From: CAIWHR01 sp963813415
Lineage (GTDB): Bacteria; Pseudomonadota; Gammaproteobacteria; Burkholderiales; Casimicrobiaceae
Reading direction: 5' to 3'
Assembly (NCBI GenBank): GCA_963813415.1
Contig: CAWEYW010000011.1
Location: 248,001-312,000, forward strand
Length of the DNA: 64,000 nt
In this document: positions 36,120 through 44,154 of the stretch, piece after piece
Numbering within the stretch: position 1 is the stretch's first letter
Layout of the letters: every line of letters starts with the position of its first letter
Program-made: the position numbers and the translations under genes
Notes under the pieces: generated by a model
What the model saw: the letters and a program-made list of their open reading frames with translations, nothing else
Database searches by the model: none
Told to the model about the DNA's origin: nothing

Positions 36120-36774
36120 TCGTCCTCGACGCGCTAGTTGCCGATCTGGTTCGTCACATCGAGGTCGGCGAAGCTGTCGATTCTGCAACGCCAGCCAGCC
36201 ACGCTTACAGCGGAGTTATCGCAGTGCCCCGATGCGGTCGTCGAATTCCATGGCAGCCCACGCTCAACCCCTGACCGCTTCCGCCCCAGCGTCAGGTGCG
36301 GTTCACTTCACCGGTGCTGTGAACAGGCGAGCGGCCGCATACGCAAATACACTCAGTCCGATGGCAAGCGCGTGCGAACTCATAGGGAACCCATCGCCCA
36401 ACTGTATCGATTATCTTCTTCGCCGCTAAGGGGCTTCAAAAAGGACCCGTCACTCTGGATGGCACTTCTGTCGCCGCAGTGTTCGCCAATCTCACTACGG
36501 GCATTGACCTGACGAAAGCCCGTCCCCTTGTGGCAAATCTCGGGCGCTCCTTCTTTGGCTACTGCTTGGCCGGTTCATTCGACATACCTCCCCGCACCGC
36601 ACGAGACTGGCTGCTGCTCCCGCCAACCCGAACGAGCGACTCCCGGGCAGCGTAGCGTGGCGGAGCGGGCGCCATTCGTTGGGGTCGATGCGTACCGCGT
36701 TTCATCATGCGACGCCAAGTGGGGTGATCCGGACGTCACGGTCGTCCTGGTCCGCCACCGCGACGACAGCCGTT
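36120..36774. other. Gene-poor stretch with possible gene remnants
   Basis: About 650 bp with no complete gene. On the minus strand a C-terminal-like piece ending at 36303 reads GDGFPMSSHALAIGLSVFAY and ends a few residues later in a basic tail, cut off upstream by a TAA. On the plus strand, about 36390-36655, a startless frame contains TLDGTSVAAVFANLTTGIDL and FFGYCLAGSFDIPP. Both look more protein-like than chance, and base composition is less GC-rich here. I cannot assign either. Confidence 0.35.
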
Positions 36775-38820
36775 TCACCGGTCCGTGGTCACCGGCATCA
36801 CCGGCACGATGGCGGGCCACGTTCCGCGGTCGACCACACGGCTGTTCTCGAACACGAGCCAGCTCTGCGCGCCGTAATGCGGCAGCGGCCGCTCCAGCGC
36901 CCGGAGTGCGGCAGCATCCGCAGCCGAGATAACGGCAATCGGCGCACCGGTCGTACGCGAGAGCGTCCACACCTGTGCGCTGCCCCGGCCCGATACGACG
37001 GCCGGCCGCGGCGGGAGTCTTGCGCGAGCGAGCGCGCGATCGACGTCGTCGTGAAGGCCGACGATCAATAGCGGCTCGCTACGCCGTGTCATCGCGTCCG
37101 GTGCGATGAGTTCGGGTGCGACCTCGCACAGTCGCTCCGCCAGCGCCGCGCCCGCCGCGCGTACATCGTCAGCCGGCGAGACCTGCACGAGACCCGGCGC
37201 CCGCGCAACGATCCAGCTCCGCAGGATAGGGGGCAATTGCCGGGTGTCCAGCGTGCGCCAGACGCGAAGGTCGGGATCGAGCCGCACGCTCTGAGGAATG
37301 GCGTCGACATCCACGACGGCGGTCGCGTGACGCGATTGGACGTCCACCCAAATCGTGTGGCGGCGGGCGCCGGCCACGATCTCGACGGGCAGGTGCAACG
37401 CATACGCGGGTGCAGTCTGCTCGAGCGTCAGCTGCAGGCGCACCCTGCCCTGCTCACGCCGTGCATGCGCCGCTGCAATGTTCACGGTCGGACCGTCCGC
37501 GCGGCCCAGCCACTGATCGAAGAAGGTCGCAAGCGAACGCCCCGACGCCTCCTCGAACGACGTTCGCAGATCCGTCCAGCTCGCGGCGCGCAGCCGGTAC
37601 TTGGCCCAGAACGCGCGCACACCGCGCCGGAACCCGTCCTCGCCGATGAGATCGCGCAGCATGACGAACACCATCGCCGACTTGCCATAGCCGACCGCAG
37701 CCGCCGCGCCATGCGTGCGCGAGTGAAACGATGCCAGTGTCTGATGCGTACCGGCGGGTACCGCTGCGAAGTCGCGCAACCAACCCTGCCGCATCTGCCG
37801 TGCTGCGTCTGCGGACTCGCGTTCCTTGTAGGCGTAATCGGCCATGAACGTGGTCAGCCCCTCGGACCAGTTGCCGCTGGCGTAATCCACGAACACGCCG
37901 TTGCCCCACCAGTTGTGGAGCACCTCGTGCCCCAGCGAAGTTGCCCGGATGAACGGCAGCCGGAGCACGTCGGCGCCGATGTACGTGAGTGTCGGCATCC
38001 CGAAACCGGTCGGCAGCGGACTTGCCACAATGGAGAATTCGGTGAACGGGTACGCGCCGATCTCGGTGCTGTAGGCGTGGATGTAGCGTGCCGTGTCCTC
38101 GAGGTAGCCCTGCGCGAGCCCCGCTGTTGCATCGAGGTCGCGCGGAAAGTACGTCCGCAGCCGCACCGGCCCGCCATTCGCGCCCGCAATCATCTTCTCG
38201 CGAACGATCCATGGCCCGGCCATGAGCTCGATGCCCTCCGCAGGGCCGGAGAATTCGAAGGACGCGCGGTAGCGACCTGAAGCAGACTGGGGAACTTCTT
38301 CGGACTGCAACCGGCCGGGGACGATCGCCTTCTGATCGGCAGGGACGGCTAACGTGACGCGGTACGAGAACAGTGGCGCCGGCTGCGGATACCAGGCTGC
38401 GGTGGAGGGCAGAAAGCTGCCTTCCCTCGAGGCCATCGGCGCAAGCTTCTGCAGCACGGCTCTTTCATCGAGACGGGCATCGAGCGCCGGGAGCGTACCG
38501 GCGTAGTCCAGCCGTACTCCGGCCGCATCCGGCGGCAACTCGACCTGCCAATCGCGTACGCCGCCGGAGCGACCCGTGGCAGCGACGGCCAACGCGGTAC
38601 CGTCGGCCCACGCACCGGTGACCTCCAGCGACTCGTGCAGCGCAAACCGGAACACCCGCGTGTCCGGCACGACGAACGCCGACACCTGCAAGTGCCGCGT
38701 CGAAGGGTCGAGCGCTACGTCGAGTTCCAGTCGCGGCGCGCCCGCCGACGCGAAGCACATCGGACTCGCCCATAGCAGCCCGAAGAGCAGCGCGATACGA
38801 AAGCAGCGCATGCCGGGCAC
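36775..38820 (-). CDS. M1-type zinc metallopeptidase, exported, atypical
   Basis: A 681-residue protein with an N-terminal signal sequence (about 1-26, ending CFASA). The zinc site is HEVLHNWWGN (His298, Glu299, His302) with the third ligand Glu320 in NWSEGLTTF; the spacing is 17 residues instead of the usual 18. The aminopeptidase GAMEN motif is replaced by GFGMPTLTYIG, so substrate choice must differ from classic aminopeptidase N. The first 250 residues form the beta-rich domain and the C-terminal 200 are unassigned. It lies 1 bp after the ChaN-like stop on the same strand side, forming a two-gene unit. Confidence 0.8.
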   Translation of the reverse strand: MPGMRCFRIALLFGLLWASPMCFASAGAPRLELDVALDPSTRHLQVSAFVVPDTRVFRFALHESLEVTGAWADGTALAVAATGRSGGVRDWQVELPPDAAGVRLDYAGTLPALDARLDERAVLQKLAPMASREGSFLPSTAAWYPQPAPLFSYRVTLAVPADQKAIVPGRLQSEEVPQSASGRYRASFEFSGPAEGIELMAGPWIVREKMIAGANGGPVRLRTYFPRDLDATAGLAQGYLEDTARYIHAYSTEIGAYPFTEFSIVASPLPTGFGMPTLTYIGADVLRLPFIRATSLGHEVLHNWWGNGVFVDYASGNWSEGLTTFMADYAYKERESADAARQMRQGWLRDFAAVPAGTHQTLASFHSRTHGAAAAVGYGKSAMVFVMLRDLIGEDGFRRGVRAFWAKYRLRAASWTDLRTSFEEASGRSLATFFDQWLGRADGPTVNIAAAHARREQGRVRLQLTLEQTAPAYALHLPVEIVAGARRHTIWVDVQSRHATAVVDVDAIPQSVRLDPDLRVWRTLDTRQLPPILRSWIVARAPGLVQVSPADDVRAAGAALAERLCEVAPELIAPDAMTRRSEPLLIVGLHDDVDRALARARLPPRPAVVSGRGSAQVWTLSRTTGAPIAVISAADAAALRALERPLPHYGAQSWLVFENSRVVDRGTWPAIVPVMPVTTDR

Positions 38821-38821
38821 G

Positions 38822-40030
38822 CTACCGCTGCACTGGAAAGCGGATGACGAGATCCAGGGTCTGGTCGCCGCGTTTCACCCGCACCGGCAGCCAGGTTCCT
38901 GCAGGTTGCTGTCCGACCGCAGCAATGACGGCGGCCGTATTCCTGACATCGCTGCCGGCGATCTGGAGCAGCCTGTCGTCCGCCTTGAGCCCGGTGGTGT
39001 CGGCAAGACTTCCAGGTGTCACCGCAACGATGCGCACGCCGTCCTTGTCTTCCAGGCGTACCCCCAACCGCGGTGGCGAAGGCTTGGCGGTGGCGACGGG
39101 CGGCAACGCAAACACTGCGTCCGCAACGCCGGATCGAAGCTCCTGGCAATCGAAATCGGAACGAACCGGGAGCAGTGTGCCGATGCTCGTCACGCCCAAG
39201 GCGCGCAACTGATGCGGCACGCCGTAGCCGAACCGGACATGACCACTGCCCATGATCCCGACGACGAGCGGCTTGTCGGTGTCCGATCGGCGCAGCGATC
39301 GTGCGAGCGCCTCCGCCATGGCCCGATCCCACGTGGTCTGCGCCTCGACGAAGTAGTCGAAGGCAGGGTCCGCGGTCTTCGCCGCGGTGGAACCGTTTGG
39401 CGGTTCCTTCGCATGCCCTTCGTACACACTCAACAGAAAATCACGGTAGGCGCTGGACGGCGGTACGGGACGACCGACGCCCTCCCGCTCACGTTCGGGA
39501 ACGGCATCCCAGCCCTTTTCGCCTATGCGCTTGGTGAGCTTCTCGTCCACGTTGAGCGCCACCATCGGCACGCGGTTGATCCGGGCGAACTCGAACAGGG
39601 GGAGGTAAAACGATGCCGGCAGACGCCACACGTTTTCCCAGTCGGACTGTTCCAGAAAGTCCTTGATCGTAAGCTCGCCGGCCACCCATCGGTCCAGCGC
39701 GGGCTGCACCCGACGCGGGAACATCTCGAAACCGATGACCATGTTCGGTCGTTCCGCCTGGAGCGCCGCGAGGACCTGCAGCTGCCAACGGTGATCGTCC
39801 TCCTGGTCGTGGCTTTCACCGAGGAGGACCACTTGCCGCTTCGCGATTTGCGCGAACAATGCCGCCGGGCTCGCAACCTGCGCACGGTCACGCTCGAGGA
39901 CGACCCACTGGGCGGGGCTCACGCAGCCGGGCGCCGCGGCACCGGCGATGGCGGCATCGCTCAACGCGCTGCCGGTGGCGATGCCGACGACGAACAGTGC
40001 GGCGCCTGACGAGAGGAATTTCGCATTCAC
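38822..40030 (-). CDS. ChaN-like protein with C-terminal PDZ domain
   Basis: A 402-residue exported protein. From the proposed GTG start a hydrophobic segment (LSSGAALFVVGIATGSALSD) leads into a ChaN/Tiki-type domain with LLGESHDQEDDHRWQ, VIGFEMFPRRVQP and VALNVDEKL; ChaN-type lipoproteins bind heme or act as metalloproteases. The last 90 residues are a PDZ domain (LGVRLEDKDGVRIVAVTPGSLADTTGL). An ATG at 40201 would add 57 residues of non-conserved sequence. The GTG has no clear ribosome site, so the start is uncertain. It is paired with the downstream M1-type peptidase gene. Confidence 0.78.
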   Translation of the reverse strand: MNAKFLSSGAALFVVGIATGSALSDAAIAGAAAPGCVSPAQWVVLERDRAQVASPAALFAQIAKRQVVLLGESHDQEDDHRWQLQVLAALQAERPNMVIGFEMFPRRVQPALDRWVAGELTIKDFLEQSDWENVWRLPASFYLPLFEFARINRVPMVALNVDEKLTKRIGEKGWDAVPEREREGVGRPVPPSSAYRDFLLSVYEGHAKEPPNGSTAAKTADPAFDYFVEAQTTWDRAMAEALARSLRRSDTDKPLVVGIMGSGHVRFGYGVPHQLRALGVTSIGTLLPVRSDFDCQELRSGVADAVFALPPVATAKPSPPRLGVRLEDKDGVRIVAVTPGSLADTTGLKADDRLLQIAGSDVRNTAAVIAAVGQQPAGTWLPVRVKRGDQTLDLVIRFPVQR

Positions 40031-40397
40031 GGCGGATGGGTTGGCGTCTGTACCGGGGCAGCCAAAGCGTTTCGGCAACCGTTCACGGCGGGCATCGCTG
40101 AAAGACACTGCCTTGGCGCCGCTGAACCGGGCTTCAATCCTGCAGTTGCGCGGCGGAGCCGAGCTCAGCGCATCGCCCAAGAATACCGGAACGAGCGGCA
40201 TGCGGCTCCGCGATCCCCGCGCACGGCACTTTCATGTCGATGGCGGGAGTCCGAGTCAGGGGCCGCCTGATCTACGGCACGGAAAGCGATGAAATCGGGT
40301 CGCGCGCTGACCCTACAGGGAAGCACGTGAAGCCGCCGTCCTGGTCATCGCGCACACCCGCGAGGCGCGCTCAGCCTCGCGGTACGCGCCGGTTCTT
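40031..40397. other. Gap between ubiD-type gene end and ChaN-like start
   Basis: About 370 bp. It holds the 5' region of the ChaN-like gene (and possibly its true start at 40201) and a 9-bp hairpin just beyond the UbiD stop. Nothing else coding is convincing. Confidence 0.45.
40358..40382 (-). terminator. Hairpin after the UbiD-family gene
   Basis: A perfect 9-bp GC-rich inverted repeat (CCGCGAGGC / GCCTCGCGG) with a 7-base loop, 15 bp beyond the UbiD stop. There is no T-run. Position and stem strength suit transcription termination. Confidence 0.5.
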
Positions 40398-41987
40398 CTA
40401 CGCGCCAGGCTGGCGTCCCGGCTCGAAGCCGCCCACCTCGTGATAGATGACCTTGCTGTCCTGCTCGAAGGCACGCACCACCGGCGCTTGGCCTGGCAGA
40501 CCGAGATCGCTCCAGCGTGCCGCGACGCGGTCATAGATGCTCTTGCGCAGCGTCGTGCGCTTGGCGAAGACCGGCAGGTGGCGGTGCTCGCGGCAGGCGT
40601 TGATCAGGGCCTTCGACCCATACGGCCGCTTCTCGGGCGGATTCTGGGTCGGGTCGAGCCAGGTGCTCCAGGTGTTGCGCAACACGTCGATGTCGTCCAC
40701 GGGATTGCAGCGGCTCGCCATGGCCCAGATGACTTCGTCCATGTTGGTCGGGTCGATGTCCTCGTCGACGGCGATGATCCACTTGGTGTAATACGCTCCA
40801 CCGGGGCACTGCGCGGCGAGGGCCAGCGCCTGCGCCGCGTGGCCGGCGTAACGCTGCTCGATCGCGAGCACGGTCATGCCGAAGCCCCCCGCGGCGGCGG
40901 GATGCGCGTAAACCCCCGCGATGCCGGGAATGCCGAGCTTGTCGAGATCGTCCCAGATTTTTGCCGAACGGATGATGGAGAAGAACCCGCTCTGCTCGCA
41001 CGACGGATAGTCGGCCATCAGGGCGTTGGTCAGCACCGGGCGCGTGCGATGGTGCACGGCCGTGACCTCGACCAGCGGACAGCCCGCCTCGGGACGGCCG
41101 TAGTAGCCGGGAAACTCACCGAACGGACCTTCCATCCTCACCGCGTTCGGCCGGATGATCCCTTCGATCACCAGCTCGGCATTCGCCGGAAGGAGCAGGC
41201 TGGTCGTCGTGCCGCGCACGACCGGAATCGGCTCACCTTTGATCCCTCCGGCGAATTCGTACTCGGATACGTTCTTCGGGAACGTCTGCGACCCGACCAT
41301 CATGAACAGCGGGTCGATGCCCCAAGCGGCGGCGACTTCGATCGGCTCACCTTTTTGCCAGGCACGCGTGATATGCAGCCGGGCGTCCTTGCCGGGCGAG
41401 AGGTAGAGCCCGACCTCGTTCTTGCCCTGCAGCATCATGCGGTAGGTGCCGACGTTGAGATAGCCGCTGTCCGGGTCACGCGTGATCACCGCGTCGGCGG
41501 TCCCGGCGTAACGGCCGCCATCCAGCGGCCAGTGGCGTGGAATCGGTAGCTGATTCAGGTCGATTGCCGCGCCGACCAGCGTGTTCTCGTAGATGGGCGC
41601 GGCCTCGCGCGGCACCTCGCGCGGCAACTCGCGGCGCTTCAGCTTGTCCTTCGTCCGGCGGATCAGCTCGACGGTCGGCGTGTCTACCGGCTCCTCCAGC
41701 GTAAGGGCGATCCGGCGGACGCTGGGGCCGAGCACATTCCACAGGAGGGTGGCGCCGATCGGGCTGGTCTCGAAGCCCGCCGCGCGTTCGAACAGCACCG
41801 CCGGTGAGGGATGCTGCTTGGCGACGAGATAGGCGATGGCGCTCATCTCCTCGTCCCGGTCGACGGCCTCCTTGATGCGCACCAGCTCGCCGATCCCCTC
41901 CACGCGGGTCAGCCATTCGCGCAGGTCCTGGATCGGACGCTGTGAGGACCCCTCGGTCGTTGCGCCGGTCCGTTGCGCTGCGTCCAT
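40398..41987 (-). CDS. UbiD-family decarboxylase
   Basis: A 529-residue prenylated-FMN-dependent (de)carboxylase of the UbiD family. The N-terminal LREWLTRVEGIGELVRI, the mid-protein YRMMLQGKNEVGLYLSPGKD, and the EFPGYYG segment with its acidic residue near the active site are characteristic. No ubiX-type flavin prenyltransferase is adjacent, and the sequence is not the short UbiD of ubiquinone synthesis. An aromatic or alpha,beta-unsaturated acid is the likely substrate. The ATG at 41987 has GGAG seven bases upstream. An FNR-type box lies 160 bp upstream. Confidence 0.88.
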   Translation of the reverse strand: MDAAQRTGATTEGSSQRPIQDLREWLTRVEGIGELVRIKEAVDRDEEMSAIAYLVAKQHPSPAVLFERAAGFETSPIGATLLWNVLGPSVRRIALTLEEPVDTPTVELIRRTKDKLKRRELPREVPREAAPIYENTLVGAAIDLNQLPIPRHWPLDGGRYAGTADAVITRDPDSGYLNVGTYRMMLQGKNEVGLYLSPGKDARLHITRAWQKGEPIEVAAAWGIDPLFMMVGSQTFPKNVSEYEFAGGIKGEPIPVVRGTTTSLLLPANAELVIEGIIRPNAVRMEGPFGEFPGYYGRPEAGCPLVEVTAVHHRTRPVLTNALMADYPSCEQSGFFSIIRSAKIWDDLDKLGIPGIAGVYAHPAAAGGFGMTVLAIEQRYAGHAAQALALAAQCPGGAYYTKWIIAVDEDIDPTNMDEVIWAMASRCNPVDDIDVLRNTWSTWLDPTQNPPEKRPYGSKALINACREHRHLPVFAKRTTLRKSIYDRVAARWSDLGLPGQAPVVRAFEQDSKVIYHEVGGFEPGRQPGA

Positions 41988-42146
41988 CTCGCACTCCCTG
42001 TCGATCGTTGCGATCGCAAACACGCTTGGTGTCGCGGAGTCCGCCATGGCGCATCGCAATGCCAGTACAAGGCGAGCGGGCGACGCGCCGCTCCGGGTGG
42101 CCCGCAACGGAACGGACACCATGGGCCAAGTCGGGGACGTGCCGCG

Positions 42147-42160
42147 TTGATCTGCATCAC
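42147..42160. promoter_or_regulatory. FNR-type box upstream of the UbiD-family gene
   Basis: TTGAT-CTGC-ATCAC matches TTGAT-N4-ATCAA at nine of ten positions. It is 160 bp before the UbiD start, further than usual for an activator site, so the promoter would have to lie well upstream of the gene. Confidence 0.42.
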
Positions 42161-42385
42161 GTCCGGCGACGACCGACGCTCAACCGGTACTTGGCGCGAC
42201 GGTGCTCGCCAATCGTCTGGCCCGCGTCAAGCGACAGCGCGGCTCGCTTTCGCGTGGACGCAGCGGAGGCCGAAGCTTTGATTCGTCGCTCGTCGGTCCG
42301 AGGAGCGCCGAGGCTCTCTATCCGGTCTTGTCGGGAACAGCGGCTTGGATGCCGGAGTCGCGGGAGCGTCCGGCTGTTTACCGCA

Positions 42386-42416
42386 GGATCAGGGCGGCAG
42401 AAACCGCCCCTGATCC
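42386..42416. repeat. Strong intergenic hairpin
   Basis: Arms GGATCAGGGCGG and CCGCCCCTGATCC pair over 12 bp with one bulged C, loop CAGAAA. It lies 217 bp beyond the stop of the cytochrome gene. A short palindrome (ATCCAT-C-ATGGAT) overlaps its right end. It could be a distal terminator or a REP-like unit. Confidence 0.5.
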
Positions 42417-42632
42417 ATCATGGATGCTACTGGCGCCCCTTCGGCGACTGCGTTGCGCAGCTCTTGCACCCATGCTGGGAATCTGCACGAGGACAGGGTG
42501 GCTCGGATCCTTGAATTTCGTCGCAGGGATCCGATTGGCCGAAGTCGCGCACCGCGCGACAGTCGACGAGAAACGTGCACCCCTCCGGGCCGATTGGCCT
42601 GCGAGCGCCCTCGCCTCTGGCGGCAAGCCAGG

Positions 42633-43133
42633 TTACTTGGGCACGTCGCCCGGCTCGGACTTGACCGTGTAGCTGATACCCTGGTCCGCGGGCGCCTTCA
42701 GTTTCACGACCTGGATGAAGCCATATCCCATGCCCTTGTGGCAGTTGTTGCAGTCGGCAACTACGGCGCCATAGGACTTGTTGAATGCCTTCAGGTCCTT
42801 CGCTTGAATCGCCTTGTTCACGTCCGCGAAGCTGCCCTCGTAGAAGCTCTTCCAGACCTTGTACTCCTCCGCCTTGGTGAGGGCCGCCGGGTTCATCGCG
42901 CCGTTCATGTATTTCGACATGTAGGCCGCGAGCGCCCAGTTGCCTTGATTCGCAGCGAAGTACATGTTCTGGAACCGGTCGCCAACCTCGCGCATCGGAA
43001 CTGCGAACTTCGGAATCGCCGCCTTGATGGCATCGATCTGCGCCTGCGTGTCCGCATCGGCGCCAATGGCTGCACCGCTACCCAGCGCGAGCAACGCGCC
43101 CAGCAGGATGGCTTTGCTGTTCATCTTCAACAT
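42633..43133 (-). CDS. Exported monoheme cytochrome with CNNCH motif
   Basis: A 166-residue periplasmic protein with a clear signal peptide (about 1-24, ending AAIGA). The rest is mostly helical, with a single c-type heme site CNNCH at residues 128-132 near the C-terminus, as in cytochrome c' and related four-helix cytochromes. Many Met residues (PMREVGDRFQNMYF, AAYMSKYMNGAM) offer possible axial ligands. The ATG at 43133 has GAGG about seven bases upstream. It is monocistronic, with a possible operator about 100 bp upstream. Confidence 0.8.
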   Translation of the reverse strand: MLKMNSKAILLGALLALGSGAAIGADADTQAQIDAIKAAIPKFAVPMREVGDRFQNMYFAANQGNWALAAYMSKYMNGAMNPAALTKAEEYKVWKSFYEGSFADVNKAIQAKDLKAFNKSYGAVVADCNNCHKGMGYGFIQVVKLKAPADQGISYTVKSEPGDVPK

Positions 43134-43500
43134 TGTCGTGCCTCGTTCATGGTGATGATGGGCTCCGCCCACCGCGGCTTACCGTCTTGGCAACGTGCTG
43201 GTCCGATGTTCGGGATCTGAGAGCCAACGCGATCACACTACTCGACTGTGTGAGACAGAAGCTTCGCGCAGGTCAAAGGTTCGACGGACACGGCACGACT
43301 GCTGACGCACATCACGGTGGCTGTAGGGCCGCAGCAGCGGTGCCGCAGTGTGTTGCGGTCGAGGCAGCGGGCGAATGGAAGTCAGCAGGTGTATCGCCTT
43401 TGGCGCCGCACGCGACAAGCGATGCGACGTCACGGACTCCACGCCGGCTGCACCTCGCAACTGCTGGCCGGCGGCTCGCGCCACACAAAGTTGCGATTCT
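43134..43500. other. Gap upstream of the cytochrome gene
   Basis: About 370 bp between the cytochrome start and the stop of the methyltransferase gene. It contains an inverted repeat (43233-43253) and a half FNR-like site (TTGAC-N4-GCGAA, minus strand, about 43263-43276). No credible gene is present. Confidence 0.4.
43233..43253. promoter_or_regulatory. Possible operator: TCACAC-N9-GTGTGA
   Basis: A perfect 6-bp inverted repeat with a 9-base spacer, 100 bp before the cytochrome start. The half-sites resemble CRP-type half-sites, but their orientation and spacing do not fit CRP. The protein that binds it is unknown. Confidence 0.3.
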
Positions 43501-44145
43501 CTAGCCCTGATCGTAGCGGCACCAGCAATAGACGAACTGCTGGACGGCGCCGGCCGGCGTCTGATGCAGTTCGGTGCGATGCTCGACCAGGCGGAATGGT
43601 CCACCGAACTCATCGTGGAGCTGGCTCGGGTCATACCGCGCCACTTCCAGCCCGCTGCAGTGCGTCGGACCTTCGGGCCCGAACGTGGCCACGATGGCAT
43701 GGCCCCCTGGCTTCAGCGCCTTGGCCACTTGGCGAACGTATGCTGCTCGTGCGAGCTTGTCGGTCAGAAAGTGGAACACTGCGCGGTCATGCCAGACATC
43801 GAACTGCCCCGGTTCGAACGGGTAGGCCAATACGTCGGCGCACAGCCAGCGCACCTGGCTCGAAGCGCTGCCCAACCGTGACTGCGCGACAGCGAGTGCC
43901 CTGGCAGAAATGTCGAGCACATACAGCTCGCGATAGCCACGCGCCAGCAGGTCGTCGACCAACGTCGACTCGCCCCCGCCAACGTCGATGATCCTGGCGC
44001 GATGGTCCGGGGCAGCGCGGGTAATGAGCTCGAGCGATGTATCCAGATGCGGTCGGTACCAGCTGACCTCGTCGGGGCGTCTGGTGCCGTAGACCCCTTC
44101 CCAATGCGCCTTGGGGTCCGCGAGGTGCTCTCCGAGTCCGGACAT
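43501..44145 (-). CDS. Class I SAM-dependent methyltransferase
   Basis: A 214-residue soluble methyltransferase. The segment IDVGGGESTLVDDLLARGY is the SAM loop, YVLDIS gives the acidic ribose ligand, and WLCADVL and WHDRAVFHFLTD follow in family order. The N-terminal HWEGVYGTRRPDEVSWYRP is typical of a common betaproteobacterial group annotated only as methyltransferase. It ends in WCRYDQG. The substrate is unknown. It starts 9 bp downstream of the stop of the DUF5648-like gene on the same strand, so the two are co-transcribed. Confidence 0.85.
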   Translation of the reverse strand: MSGLGEHLADPKAHWEGVYGTRRPDEVSWYRPHLDTSLELITRAAPDHRARIIDVGGGESTLVDDLLARGYRELYVLDISARALAVAQSRLGSASSQVRWLCADVLAYPFEPGQFDVWHDRAVFHFLTDKLARAAYVRQVAKALKPGGHAIVATFGPEGPTHCSGLEVARYDPSQLHDEFGGPFRLVEHRTELHQTPAGAVQQFVYCWCRYDQG

Positions 44146-44154
44146 TGCCTGCCT

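Larger units (their letters stand above)
41988..42632. other. Gene-free stretch upstream of the UbiD-family gene
   Basis: About 645 bp between two minus-strand genes. It contains an FNR-type box (42147-42160) and a strong hairpin (42386-42416). Frames here are Arg-rich shadows, and I find no credible gene. Confidence 0.5.
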
